Assembly (NCBI GenBank): GCA_023411575.1
Contig: JAEYOP010000006.1
Span: forward strand, 1 to 64,000
Origin: Bacillota bacterium
GTDB lineage: Bacteria > Bacillota > Clostridia > Acetivibrionales > DTU013
DNA length: 64,000 nt
Direction of reading: 5' to 3'
Position numbers and translations under genes: made by a program. The notes beneath the pieces were generated by a model. That model was given only the letters and a program-made list of their open reading frames with translations. It was not told the origin of the DNA and made no database searches. Positions 52,800 through 60,548 of this stretch are shown piece by piece (the stretch's first letter is position 1; every line of letters starts with the position of its first letter).

Positions 52800-53579
52800 A
52801 TGTTGGATTCTTTAAAAGGAAAGGTTTGTGTTGTCACTGGAGCGGCCAGGAGTATAGGGCTCGGGATTGCGGAGAAGTACTGTAAAGACGGTGCCAAGGT
52901 TGCTATGATAGATATCAATGCCGAAGTCGAAAACCAGGCCAAAAGGCTCACGGACGAAGGCGGTACGGCAAAAGGCTATATATTGGATATCACCAACAGG
53001 GACGCGGTGCTGGCCTGCTTCGAACAGATCGAAAAGGACCTGGGCCCGGTTTTCGCGCTGGTGAATAACGCCGGCATCGTGGATCAGCGCCCGTTCGAAG
53101 AAATCACGGCGGAGCAGATCAACAAGCAGATGGCGGTGAATGTAAACGGAACGCTTTTCTGCTCCCAGGGAGCCGTAAAGGGCATGAAGGCGAACAAGCA
53201 GGGTCGCATCATCAATTTCTCGTCCAAGTCCGGAAAGACCGGCTCCGCCCTGATGGCCCACTATTCGGCGGCCAAGGGCGCAATCATCGCCCTGACCCAC
53301 GCGCTGGCCTTCGAGCTGGCCGACGACAATATCCAGGTAAACTGCATATGCCCCGGCATCACGGATGCGTCCGGCGTGTGGGCGGAAGTGAGCAAGGGCT
53401 ATACGGAAAACCTCAAGCTTCCGAAGGAAGAGGTTGTCAAGAAATTTACGGCGAAAATTCCCCTCAAGCGGTTGACCAATATCGAGGATGTAGTAGAAAT
53501 GGTATATTTCCTGACGTTGAAGGGAGATTATATGACGGGCCAGGCCTACAACATCACCGGCGGAAGGGAGATGCACTAG
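52800..53579 (+). CDS. Short-chain dehydrogenase/reductase (SDR B)
   Basis: 259-residue classical SDR. Cofactor motif TGAARSIGLG, NNAG intact in ALVNNAGIVDQ, catalytic Ser in NFSSKSG and Tyr/Lys in HYSAAKGAIIALTHA. The chain ends with the typical GQAYNITGG. GGAGGGG precedes the ATG. It is the first gene of BMC arm two, 1 bp ahead of the zinc alcohol dehydrogenase, so the two probably act in sequence on one substrate, for example a polyol-to-ketose conversion. The actual substrate is not visible in the sequence. Confidence 0.92.
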   Translation: MLDSLKGKVCVVTGAARSIGLGIAEKYCKDGAKVAMIDINAEVENQAKRLTDEGGTAKGYILDITNRDAVLACFEQIEKDLGPVFALVNNAGIVDQRPFEEITAEQINKQMAVNVNGTLFCSQGAVKGMKANKQGRIINFSSKSGKTGSALMAHYSAAKGAIIALTHALAFELADDNIQVNCICPGITDASGVWAEVSKGYTENLKLPKEEVVKKFTAKIPLKRLTNIEDVVEMVYFLTLKGDYMTGQAYNITGGREMH

Positions 53580-53580
53580 G

Positions 53581-54627
53581 ATGGCGGTTTCAGTAGGGAT
53601 GAGTGTGAATTATTATGCGCCGAAGGACGTGCGGATCGAACCCATGACGGAGATCCCCAAAATCGACGAGGGCGAAGTCCTTGTGAAGATTGAGGCCTGC
53701 GCCATCTGCGGCACGGACGTCAAGTCCTTTGTCAGCGGCAACCCCCGGATCAAGCCCCCCCAGGTGATGGGCCACGAGCTCTGCGGAACCATCGTGGAAA
53801 CCAGCGCAGGCGTTACGAACTACAAAGTGGGCCAGAGGGTAACGATGGCTACGACGATTGGCTGCGGCGACTGCTATTATTGCAGAAAGGGAAAGACCAA
53901 CCTGTGCAGAAGCGCCGAAGCGATGGGCTTCCATTATCCCGGAGCCATGGCGCCGTACGCGAAGATCCCCGCAAAGGCCGTCCGGCAGAACCACCTGATC
54001 GACGTGGGTGATCTGGACGCCCCGGTGGCCTCCCTCAGCGAGCCCATGTCCTGTGCGATGAACGACATCAGCCGGGTCCCGGAGGAAGAGCTTGAAAACG
54101 TGCTGATCCTCGGCCTTGGACCCCTTGGCATGCTCCATGCCGTTTGTGTCCGGGAAAAGGGCGTAAAGAACATTGTTTGCGTGGAATTTCCGGGCAAGCG
54201 GTCGGAAATGGCGAGGGAAATGGGCTTTCAGACCGTTCTCACGCCGGAGGAAATCGACCTGCAGTATAAGGAACTGACCAACGGCGAAGGGTTTGACCTG
54301 GTGATCATCACCGCGCCCAGCAATGAAGTCCAGGGCAAGGCCCCGATGTATGCCAGGAAGGGCGGATACGTTTCCTATTTCGCTAGTCTTCCGGTCGGCA
54401 GCGAGATGCTGAACATGAACAGCAGGACCATCCATTATAACGAATTGATCCTGTACGGGACATCCGACTCCACCGTAAAGCACGTGCAGGCGGCGGTGAA
54501 CCTTCTGAAGAAAAACCCCGAAGGCTTCAAGCCTCTCATTACGCATATCATGCCCTTCTCGGATTTCCACAGAGCCATGGATGAAATAAAGGCGGGCAAT
54601 GCCGTAAAGATTGTTTTGGTCCCCTGA
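53581..54627 (+). CDS. Zinc-dependent medium-chain alcohol/polyol dehydrogenase
   Basis: 348-residue MDR-family NAD(P)-dependent dehydrogenase. Catalytic zinc ligands are visible as Cys43 (CAICGTD) and His65-Glu66 (GHE). The structural zinc Cys residues are all kept at 95, 98, 101 and 109 (GCGDCYYCRKGKTNLC). The Rossmann motif is LGLGPLGMLHA (about 178). The pattern is nearer to sorbitol/threonine dehydrogenases than to ethanol dehydrogenases. It starts 1 bp after SDR B. In BMC pathways alcohol dehydrogenases recycle NADH by reducing aldehydes; here a role on the incoming polyol or sugar is equally possible. Confidence 0.93.
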   Translation: MAVSVGMSVNYYAPKDVRIEPMTEIPKIDEGEVLVKIEACAICGTDVKSFVSGNPRIKPPQVMGHELCGTIVETSAGVTNYKVGQRVTMATTIGCGDCYYCRKGKTNLCRSAEAMGFHYPGAMAPYAKIPAKAVRQNHLIDVGDLDAPVASLSEPMSCAMNDISRVPEEELENVLILGLGPLGMLHAVCVREKGVKNIVCVEFPGKRSEMAREMGFQTVLTPEEIDLQYKELTNGEGFDLVIITAPSNEVQGKAPMYARKGGYVSYFASLPVGSEMLNMNSRTIHYNELILYGTSDSTVKHVQAAVNLLKKNPEGFKPLITHIMPFSDFHRAMDEIKAGNAVKIVLVP

Positions 54628-54697
54628 AGAAATTGTTTTGGCTCCATAAAGAAAAAGTGTAAAATATAGTATGGACTATTTACAAAGAGGTGTAGCT

Positions 54698-55762
54698 ATG
54701 AAACTGGTAGGCATCGGAGATTTGTTTATCCCGAAGGAATATATCGAAACCGGCTTCGGCGCTTTCAAGAGCCTGGAGGTGGAAATCGCCGCGGTAGACT
54801 GGAAGCTGAAGGATTTCGACGAACTGCAGGGGATCAACCTCATGGTGGAAAAGGGCGGCAACGAGGCTTATGAGCCGCCGGAATACATTTATGAGGCGTG
54901 CAAGGACGCGGACATCATCATCACCGAATTCTGCACCGTGACCAAAAAGCTGATCGACCATTGCAGGAACTTGAAAATCATTGGCGTCCTGAGGGCCGGG
55001 ATTGAAAATGTCAACCTGGAATACGCCAGTCAGAAGAATATCCTGGTGTTTAACACCCCCGGCAGAAACGCGGACGCGGTGGCGGATTTCACCATCGGGC
55101 TGCTGCTTTCGGAATGCCGGAATATCGCAAAAGGGCACCTGGGCCTGAAGAACGGGCAGTGGATCCGGGAGTATCCCAATTCCTTCTATATCCCGGATCT
55201 TCCGGGCAAAACGGTCGGCATCATCGGATTAGGCGAGATCGGACAGAAGGTGGCGAAGCGGCTGACTGGCTTTGACGTCGAAATGCTGGGCTACGATCCG
55301 TTTGTCAAGAATCCTCCCTATGGCATCAAAATGTGCTCTTTGGAGGAATTGATGGAGCAGTCCGACTTTGTAACCATTCACGTAAGGCATACGAAGGAAA
55401 CGGAAAACCTTGTCAACAAATCGCTGATCGGCAGAATGAAGCCGACGGCTTATCTAATCAACACATCAAGATCCGCGATCGTGGATGAAGCCGCCTTGTA
55501 CGAGGCGCTCCGGGACAAGAAGATCGCAGGCGCCGGATTGGACGTATTCAATGTCGAACCGCCGGGAAAGGATTATCCGGTGGTGGCAATCGACAATGTC
55601 ACGGTTACGCCCCACATGGCGGGCGGTTCCAAGGACGCCTTCCTGAATTCGCCCAAAAAGCTGGCGGCGGAAATGATCAAGCTCTGGAGCCGGGAAGAAT
55701 CCCGGTATCTGGTCAACAAAAACATATTCCGAATGAAAGAGGACACCCTGAAGCTGGTATAA
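54698..55762 (+). CDS. D-isomer-specific 2-hydroxyacid dehydrogenase family protein
   Basis: 354-residue NAD-dependent dehydrogenase related to SerA and glyoxylate/hydroxypyruvate reductases. The NAD motif is TVGIIGLGEIGQKVAKRL (about 180). The catalytic Arg lies in INTSRSAIVDE, and the Glu/His region in VFNVEPPGKDYPV...VTPHMAGG. ATG 54698 has AAGAGGTG upstream. It lies between the alcohol dehydrogenase and the first shell pentamer gene. Its substrate could be a sugar acid or erythronate-like acid, inferred only from position. It has no visible encapsulation tail. Confidence 0.9.
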   Translation: MKLVGIGDLFIPKEYIETGFGAFKSLEVEIAAVDWKLKDFDELQGINLMVEKGGNEAYEPPEYIYEACKDADIIITEFCTVTKKLIDHCRNLKIIGVLRAGIENVNLEYASQKNILVFNTPGRNADAVADFTIGLLLSECRNIAKGHLGLKNGQWIREYPNSFYIPDLPGKTVGIIGLGEIGQKVAKRLTGFDVEMLGYDPFVKNPPYGIKMCSLEELMEQSDFVTIHVRHTKETENLVNKSLIGRMKPTAYLINTSRSAIVDEAALYEALRDKKIAGAGLDVFNVEPPGKDYPVVAIDNVTVTPHMAGGSKDAFLNSPKKLAAEMIKLWSREESRYLVNKNIFRMKEDTLKLV

Positions 55763-55841
55763 GAACCTGTTTCGTATCTGGGGGTGCCCGAGATGCTAAA
55801 CAGGTTCTATGGCTTTGAAGCCGGTGTCCGGAGGTTCGCCT

Positions 55842-56156
55842 ATGTATGCGGCAAAGATAACGGGAACTGTAGTATGCACCACCAAGGATGAAAAATTGCA
55901 GGGCAGGAAGCTGCAAGTGGTACAGCCGGTAAATCTCCTGACCCTGCAGTATGAAGGGAAGCCGGCGGTCGCCATCGATTCGGTGGGAGCCGGCCTGAAT
56001 GAGATCGTTCTGGTGGTGGGCGGAAGCTCCGCCAGGCAGACGGCGGTTACGGCGAATACGCCGGTGGACGCCACCATCATGGCCATCGTCGATATCATCG
56101 ACATCGGCGGCAAAAAGGTATTCGACAAAGGAATGCAGAAGGCTGGAGGCGAGTGA
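55842..56156 (+). CDS. BMC-P pentameric shell protein 1 (EutN/CcmL family)
   Basis: 104-residue vertex protein of a bacterial microcompartment. Family hallmarks are the start YAAKITGTVVCTTKDEKLQGRKLQVVQPV, the VDSVGAG-like AIDSVGAGLNEIVLVVGGSSAR segment, and the closing PVDATIMAIVDIID. A C-terminal extension (GGKKVFDKGMQKAGGE) goes beyond the usual 90 residues. ATG 55842 follows GGAGG; an upstream in-frame ATG at 55809 is too far from a site. It is the first of three consecutive BMC-P genes. Confidence 0.93.
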   Translation: MYAAKITGTVVCTTKDEKLQGRKLQVVQPVNLLTLQYEGKPAVAIDSVGAGLNEIVLVVGGSSARQTAVTANTPVDATIMAIVDIIDIGGKKVFDKGMQKAGGE

Positions 56157-56158
56157 CC

Positions 56159-56422
56159 ATGTATCTGGCAAAGGTCATCGGCACGGTAGTGGCGACTCAA
56201 AAGGACAAATCCCTGAAGGGCGTGAAGCTGCTGGTCGTCCAGCCTGTGGACTCCAAAGGCAGGGAGTGCGGATCGCCCCTGGTGGCGTCGGATACCATCG
56301 GCGCAGGCTTCGGCGAGCTGGTCTTCTGCGCCAGAAGCAAGGACGGCGCCATGCCGCTGCCGGACCCCAATGCGCCCAGCGACGCGGGCATCATCGGAAT
56401 AGTGGATCAGAGGAGTGGGTGA
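56159..56422 (+). CDS. BMC-P pentameric shell protein 2 (EutN/CcmL family)
   Basis: 87-residue vertex protein, the shortest of the three. Hallmarks: MYLAKVIGTVVATQKDKSLKG, LVVQPVDSKG, SDTIGAGFGELVFCARS and the final GIIGIVDQ. ATG 56159 has GGAGG 9 bp upstream and lies 2 bp after the previous stop; an in-frame GTG at 56153 overlaps that stop codon. Several different pentamers in one locus are typical of functional variety at the shell vertices, and unlike hexamers they are needed only in small number. Confidence 0.93.
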   Translation: MYLAKVIGTVVATQKDKSLKGVKLLVVQPVDSKGRECGSPLVASDTIGAGFGELVFCARSKDGAMPLPDPNAPSDAGIIGIVDQRSG

Positions 56423-56424
56423 GC

Positions 56425-56712
56425 GTGATCTTCGCACGGGTGGTTGGAAATCTGGTGGCGACACAGAAAAACGAACATTTGAGGGGCGCAAAGCTGATGC
56501 TGCTCCAGCCTCTGGATACCAAAGGGGAACCGGCCGGGGATGAGTTCATTGCTGTGGACGGAGTCGGGGCGGGAGAAGGCGACCTGGTGCTCTGCATTGC
56601 AGAGGGCGGCTCGGCCCGCGCCGTATATAGGAATCCTAAAGCGCCCATCGATACGGTGATCGCGGGGATTGTAGACATTCTGACGAGCGAGGACGGAAGC
56701 CTCCGCCTGTAA
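56425..56712 (+). CDS. BMC-P pentameric shell protein 3 (EutN/CcmL family)
   Basis: 95-residue vertex protein starting at GTG 56425, with AGGAG 9 bp upstream and a start only 2 bp after the previous stop. Hallmarks: FARVVGNLVATQKNEHLRGAKLMLLQPLD, AVDGVGAGEGDLVLCIAEGGSAR and TVIAGIVDILT. The longer open frame that begins at 55999 runs through the two other pentamer genes out of frame and is not the gene. A 159-bp palindromic element starts 6 bp after its stop. Confidence 0.92.
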   Translation: MIFARVVGNLVATQKNEHLRGAKLMLLQPLDTKGEPAGDEFIAVDGVGAGEGDLVLCIAEGGSARAVYRNPKAPIDTVIAGIVDILTSEDGSLRL

Positions 56713-56717
56713 GGCTC

Positions 56718-56876
56718 AGGAATAACCGAATAATAAAAACGGATTCTTGAGCGAGGGATTTTTCGTCCTTACAAGGCGGAGGAAGGCGCAATAATTGGTT
56801 TATTGCAACTGACGACAACGAAGTAAGGGCGGAAAATAACCACTCAAGAACCGGAATTTATTATTCGGTTATTCCT
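56718..56876. repeat. 159-bp palindromic element in the BMC operon
   Basis: The outer arms of about 34 bp (56718-56751 and 56843-56876) pair from AGGAATAACCGAATAATAAA...TTCTTGAG to its reverse complement with a few mismatches. Inner arms also pair: ATTTTTCGTCCTTAC at 56758-56772 with GTAAGGGCGGAAAAT at 56823-56837. The centre is a weakly structured AAGGCGGAGGAAGGCGCAAT... region. It has no coding look. It may be a MITE-like or dispersed repeat, or an RNA structure for processing or attenuation between shell and enzyme genes. Confidence 0.8.
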
Positions 56877-56964
56877 TAAGGGGTCAATCAGGCCGGCGGG
56901 CTTATAAGCCAACAAGGCAAGCAATAAAGCCAATACAGCCTATAAGAAGATATGAGGTGAAAAA

Positions 56965-57774
56965 ATGGACATCAACAAATTAATTGAAACCATAACCCAG
57001 GAGGTCCTGAAAGAGGTTGGAACGGGCAGCGTTTCCGGATTCCGGAGCGGCGCGGCCAGGGAGATCCTCCCCAACGGGGTCGACATCGACAATCTGGCAA
57101 AAACCTGCGACCACACGGTGCTGAAGCCGGAAACCACGAAAAAGACCATCGAGAAGTTCTGTAAGGAGGCCATTCAGTGGGGCTTTGCATCGGTATGCGT
57201 AAATCCCACAAACGTAAAATATGCCGCCAGCCTTCTCAAAGGCACGGACGTGAAGGTCTGCACGGTAATAGGCTTCCCTCTCGGAGCAAATACGTCCTTC
57301 GTTAAGGCGGCGGAAGTAAGGGACGCCATTGCGAACGGAGCCCAGGAAGTGGATATGGTCATCAACATCGGCGCATTGAAGGATGGGGATTACGACCTGG
57401 TTTCCAAGGATATCAAGGCGGTGGTGGAAGCGGCGGCCGGGCAGGCGCTGGTCAAGGTTATCATTGAAACCTGCCTGCTGACGGACCAGGAAAAGATCAA
57501 GGCCTGCTTGCTGGCGAAAAGCGCGGGGGCGGATTATGTAAAGACTTCGACCGGCATGAGCACCGGCGGCGCTACGGTGGAAGACATCGCCCTGATGCGG
57601 AAGACCGTGGGACCGGATATGGGCGTAAAGGCCTCCACCGGCGTAAACGACCGCGAAATCGCCCTGAACCTGATCCGGGCGGGGGCGACTCGCCTCGGAA
57701 CAAGCAAGGGGATCCTGATCCAGACCGGAATGAAGCCGGAATTGAGCGGCCAGGGCAGCAAGGCCAGTTATTAG
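56965..57774 (+). CDS. deoC: Deoxyribose-phosphate aldolase, canonical (DERA 2)
   Basis: 269-residue DERA that cleaves 2-deoxyribose-5-phosphate to acetaldehyde and glyceraldehyde-3-phosphate. The Schiff-base Lys193 is in the classical YVKTSTG, with Lys222 (GVKASTG), Asp130 (EVDMVINIG) and the C-terminal Tyr269 (GSKASY), which matches the catalytic final Tyr of E. coli DeoC. A 20-residue amphipathic head (DINKLIETITQEVLKEV) and a linker precede the barrel, fitting a BMC encapsulation peptide. Start ATG follows GAGGTG. It lies 10 bp before the acylating aldehyde dehydrogenase, which would consume the acetaldehyde. Confidence 0.96.
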   Translation: MDINKLIETITQEVLKEVGTGSVSGFRSGAAREILPNGVDIDNLAKTCDHTVLKPETTKKTIEKFCKEAIQWGFASVCVNPTNVKYAASLLKGTDVKVCTVIGFPLGANTSFVKAAEVRDAIANGAQEVDMVINIGALKDGDYDLVSKDIKAVVEAAAGQALVKVIIETCLLTDQEKIKACLLAKSAGADYVKTSTGMSTGGATVEDIALMRKTVGPDMGVKASTGVNDREIALNLIRAGATRLGTSKGILIQTGMKPELSGQGSKASY

Positions 57775-57784
57775 TCGGGATGTG

Positions 57785-59245
57785 ATGAAGATGGAAAAGA
57801 AGGAAGAGCGGAACGAGACGGATTTGTCCGTAAAGGAAGCGGGCCAATTGATGAACCGGGCAAGTGAATGCCAGAAGGAGCTTGCCGGGATGGAACAGGC
57901 GGTCATCGACCGGATCGTGGAGGCCATGGCGAGGGCCGGTTATGCCGAAGCAAAGCGGCTGGCCTATATGGCTGTGGAGGAAACGAAGCTCGGAGTGGCA
58001 GAGGACAAGGTGATCAAGAATCAATTCGCCACCAAAAATCTGGCCGACTATATCCGGAACATGCGGACGGCAGGGGTTATCCGGGAGGACAGGGAGAAGG
58101 GCCTCATCGAAATTGCGGCGCCCATGGGCGTTGTAGTGGGAATCGTGCCCACGACGAACCCTACTTCCACTATCCTGTATAAATCGATCATTGCCCTGAA
58201 GTCCCGCAACGCCATCGTATTCTCGCCCCATCCGAGGGCGATAGGCTGCTCTATGGAAGCGGCCAGGCTGATGGAGGACGCGGCGGTAAAAGCGGGAGCG
58301 CCCAGGGGAGTCATCAACTGCCTGTCCAGGTGCACCCGGGAAGCCACGGACGCGCTTATGCACCATCCCAAGGCAGCGGTCATCCTGGCGACAGGAGGCT
58401 CCGCCATGGTAAAGGCGGCATACAGCTCAGGGACGCCGGCTCTCGGAGTCGGACCCGGCAACGTGCCGGCCTTCATCGAACAGTCGGCCGATATCCCGGA
58501 GGCCATCCGCAAGATCCTTTCCAGCAAGACCTTTGATAACGGAACCGTATGTGCGTCGGAACAAGCCATCGTGACGGAGAAAGTCATCGCCGGAAAGGTT
58601 ATGGCCGAACTGAAGGCCCAGGGCGGATACTTTGTGATCGGAGCCGATTTTAAGGCGTTGGAGAAGACGGTGATCCTGCCCAACGGAGGGGTCAACCCAA
58701 AAGTGGTGGGACAGGGTCCCCAAACCATAGCGGAGCTGGCGGGAATCAAAATACCGGAAGGGACAAAGGTCATTGTGGCGATCGAAAGCGGCGTGGGGAA
58801 GGAATATCCGCTTTCCGCGGAAAAACTGTGTCCTGTACTGGCCTTCTACATTGAAAATGATTGGAAAGCGGCATGCGAACGGTGTTTTGAACTGTTAAAC
58901 CACGGGGGACTGGGCCACAGCCTGGCGATTCATTCCCAGAATGAGCAGATCATTCTGGAATTCGGGCTGAAGAAGCCCGTGAACCGCATCCTGGTCAATA
59001 CGCCTTCCTCCCAGGGAGCCATCGGCTACACGACGGGATTGGCGCCGGCGCTGACGCTGGGCTGCGGCACTATGGGCGGAAGCATCACCTCGGACAATGT
59101 GTCTCCCCTACATCTGCTGAACATCAAGCGCATCGCCTACCATCTGCCCGGAACGGACCGGCAGGCGGAAGAGAAGATCACGGGGTATTGCTATACCCGG
59201 GCGGAAATATGGAAGGCCATCGAAGAAATGATAGCGGTGAAATGA
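57785..59245 (+). CDS. CoA-acylating aldehyde dehydrogenase (EutE/PduP type)
   Basis: 486-residue enzyme oxidising acetaldehyde (or similar) to acyl-CoA with NAD. Catalytic Cys256 lies in TFDNGTVCASEQ, and the PTTNPTSTILYKSIIALK and LGVGPGNVPAF segments are typical of the EutE/PduP/AdhE aldehyde domain. The C-terminal amphipathic helix (TRAEIWKAIEEMIAVK) is a good encapsulation-peptide candidate. Starts at 57782 (GTG), 57785 (ATG) and 57791 (ATG) are all possible; no strong site decides. Ten base pairs separate it from DERA 2, so cleavage and oxidation of acetaldehyde are encoded together. Confidence 0.95.
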   Translation: MKMEKKEERNETDLSVKEAGQLMNRASECQKELAGMEQAVIDRIVEAMARAGYAEAKRLAYMAVEETKLGVAEDKVIKNQFATKNLADYIRNMRTAGVIREDREKGLIEIAAPMGVVVGIVPTTNPTSTILYKSIIALKSRNAIVFSPHPRAIGCSMEAARLMEDAAVKAGAPRGVINCLSRCTREATDALMHHPKAAVILATGGSAMVKAAYSSGTPALGVGPGNVPAFIEQSADIPEAIRKILSSKTFDNGTVCASEQAIVTEKVIAGKVMAELKAQGGYFVIGADFKALEKTVILPNGGVNPKVVGQGPQTIAELAGIKIPEGTKVIVAIESGVGKEYPLSAEKLCPVLAFYIENDWKAACERCFELLNHGGLGHSLAIHSQNEQIILEFGLKKPVNRILVNTPSSQGAIGYTTGLAPALTLGCGTMGGSITSDNVSPLHLLNIKRIAYHLPGTDRQAEEKITGYCYTRAEIWKAIEEMIAVK

Positions 59246-59351
59246 GAACGAAGAAGTGCGTGCAATGAAATAGCGTGGAACAAAGAACGACGAAGCGAAA
59301 ACGAAGCAACAATGAAGTAAGCAGGAACGATGAATAAAGGAGGCTCTCGCA

Positions 59352-59687
59352 ATGAGTGAAGCGATCGGAATGATTGAAACAAGAGGTCTGGTAGGCGCAA
59401 TAGAAGCTGCCGATGCCATGGTCAAGGCAGCGAACGTGCAGTTGATCGGCAAGGAAATTGTCGGCGGTGGATATGTAATGGTGATCGTACGCGGCGACGT
59501 AGGAGCCGTAAAGGCGGCGACGGACGCCGGGGCAGCAGCAGCCGGCAGGGTTGGCGAGCTGAAATCGACCCACGTCATACCGCGTCCCCATAACGAAGTA
59601 GCGGCTATACTGCCTAAAACCGGAGCAGGAGCGGCGGAGAACAGAACGGCGGAGAATAAGGCCGTAACGAACGGCATAGTGAAATAG
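59352..59687 (+). CDS. BMC-H hexameric shell protein 1
   Basis: 111-residue single-BMC-domain shell protein (PduA/EutM type). The opening IGMIETRGLVGAIEAADAMVKAANV is diagnostic, and the pore loop reads IVGGGYV. After the domain ends (PRPHNEVAAILPK) there is a 23-residue Ala/Glu/Asn-rich extension not present in the other two hexamers, which might face the lumen or cytosol. The start follows AAAGGAGG. It is preceded and followed by purine-rich, almost unstructured spacers. It should form the major shell facets. Confidence 0.96.
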   Translation: MSEAIGMIETRGLVGAIEAADAMVKAANVQLIGKEIVGGGYVMVIVRGDVGAVKAATDAGAAAAGRVGELKSTHVIPRPHNEVAAILPKTGAGAAENRTAENKAVTNGIVK

Positions 59688-59845
59688 ACGGTGAAACAGG
59701 CAGAGAAATAGGAAAAAGCAGGAAAAAGACGGAATAGCAAAAAATAGGGCGAAATAGGCAAAAGAAGGCGAAATAGCGAGCAGTAACGTGAATAGCAGAA
59801 AATAATGTGAACAACGCAAAATAAAGTGAGGGAGGGTTCATTTTT
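59688..59845. other. Purine-rich spacer between BMC-H genes
   Basis: 158 bp very poor in pyrimidines on the + strand, with loosely repeated GAAATAG/AATAGC-like words and a GGGAGGG ribosome site at the end. The gap before BMC-H 1 (59246-59351) has the same character. No gene or hairpin is visible. Confidence 0.5.
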
Positions 59846-60115
59846 ATGGAAAACGCACTGGGAATGATCGAAACGAAGGGTCTGATCGGCGCGATTGAAG
59901 CGGCGGACGCCATGGTCAAGGCGGCCAATGTGAAGCTGATCGGCAAGGAAGTCATCGGCGGCGGATATGTAACGGTTATGGTACGGGGCGACGTCGGAGC
60001 CGTAAAAGCGGCGACGGACGCAGGAGCTGCGGCAGCAGGGCGTGTCGGTGAGCTCAAATCGGTGCACGTAATCCCGCGCCCGCATTCGGAAGTGGACTCC
60101 ATACTGCCGAAATAG
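59846..60115 (+). CDS. BMC-H hexameric shell protein 2
   Basis: 89-residue canonical BMC-H. It starts MENALGMIETKGLIGAIEAADAMVKAANVKLIGKE in PduA fashion, with pore loop VIGGGYV and the GDVGAVKAATDAGAAAAGRVGEL helix. It ends after the domain (SILPK) with no tail. The ATG follows AGGGAGGG. It is nearly identical in the core to BMC-H 1 and 3, which suggests recent duplication and mixed facets. Confidence 0.97.
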   Translation: MENALGMIETKGLIGAIEAADAMVKAANVKLIGKEVIGGGYVTVMVRGDVGAVKAATDAGAAAAGRVGELKSVHVIPRPHSEVDSILPK

Positions 60116-60189
60116 AGGCAGTATGGCGGACAATAGAGCCGGACAGGAAATCCGAACAATACACGTTGAAGGACGAGGAGGTTTATCCT

Positions 60190-60462
60190 ATGGAAAATGC
60201 ATTGGGAATGGTTGAAACAATCGGCGAAGTCGGCGCGATCGAAGCGGCGGACGCCATGGTCAAGGCAGCGAATGTCAGGCTGATCGGCAAGGAAAAAATC
60301 GGGTCGGGCTATGTCACCGTAATGGTACGGGGCGACGTAGGCGCGGTGAAAGCTGCCGTGGACGCCGGAGCAGCCGCTGCGGCAAGGGTCGGCGAATTGA
60401 AATCGGTCCATGTGATCCCGCGTCCCCATACGGAAGTGGAAAGCATCCTGCCGAAGGGATAA
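60190..60462 (+). CDS. BMC-H hexameric shell protein 3
   Basis: 90-residue canonical BMC-H. It opens with MENALGMVETIGEVGAIEAAD and has pore loop KIGSGYV, that is Ser in place of the middle Gly of the other two, closer to the GSG of PduA. The change could alter pore polarity. ATG 60190 is chosen because GGAGG precedes it; the frame is open 24 bp further upstream without a site. Three BMC-H genes are present; no BMC-T (tandem-domain) gene lies in the window. Confidence 0.96.
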   Translation: MENALGMVETIGEVGAIEAADAMVKAANVRLIGKEKIGSGYVTVMVRGDVGAVKAAVDAGAAAAARVGELKSVHVIPRPHTEVESILPKG

Positions 60463-60548
60463 GGACGGGCGGCCAGCGGCAAGAAAAGCCGCAGAACGGA
60501 AAGCCGTGGAAAAGAAAGCCGTAGAATGGATCAGGTGGTGGATAAAAA

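Noticed and set aside
55999..56424. Long frame running through the first two BMC-P genes into the third
   Set aside because: It is out of frame with two clear EutN-family genes and of Arg/Pro-rich nonsense composition until the third pentamer begins at 56425.
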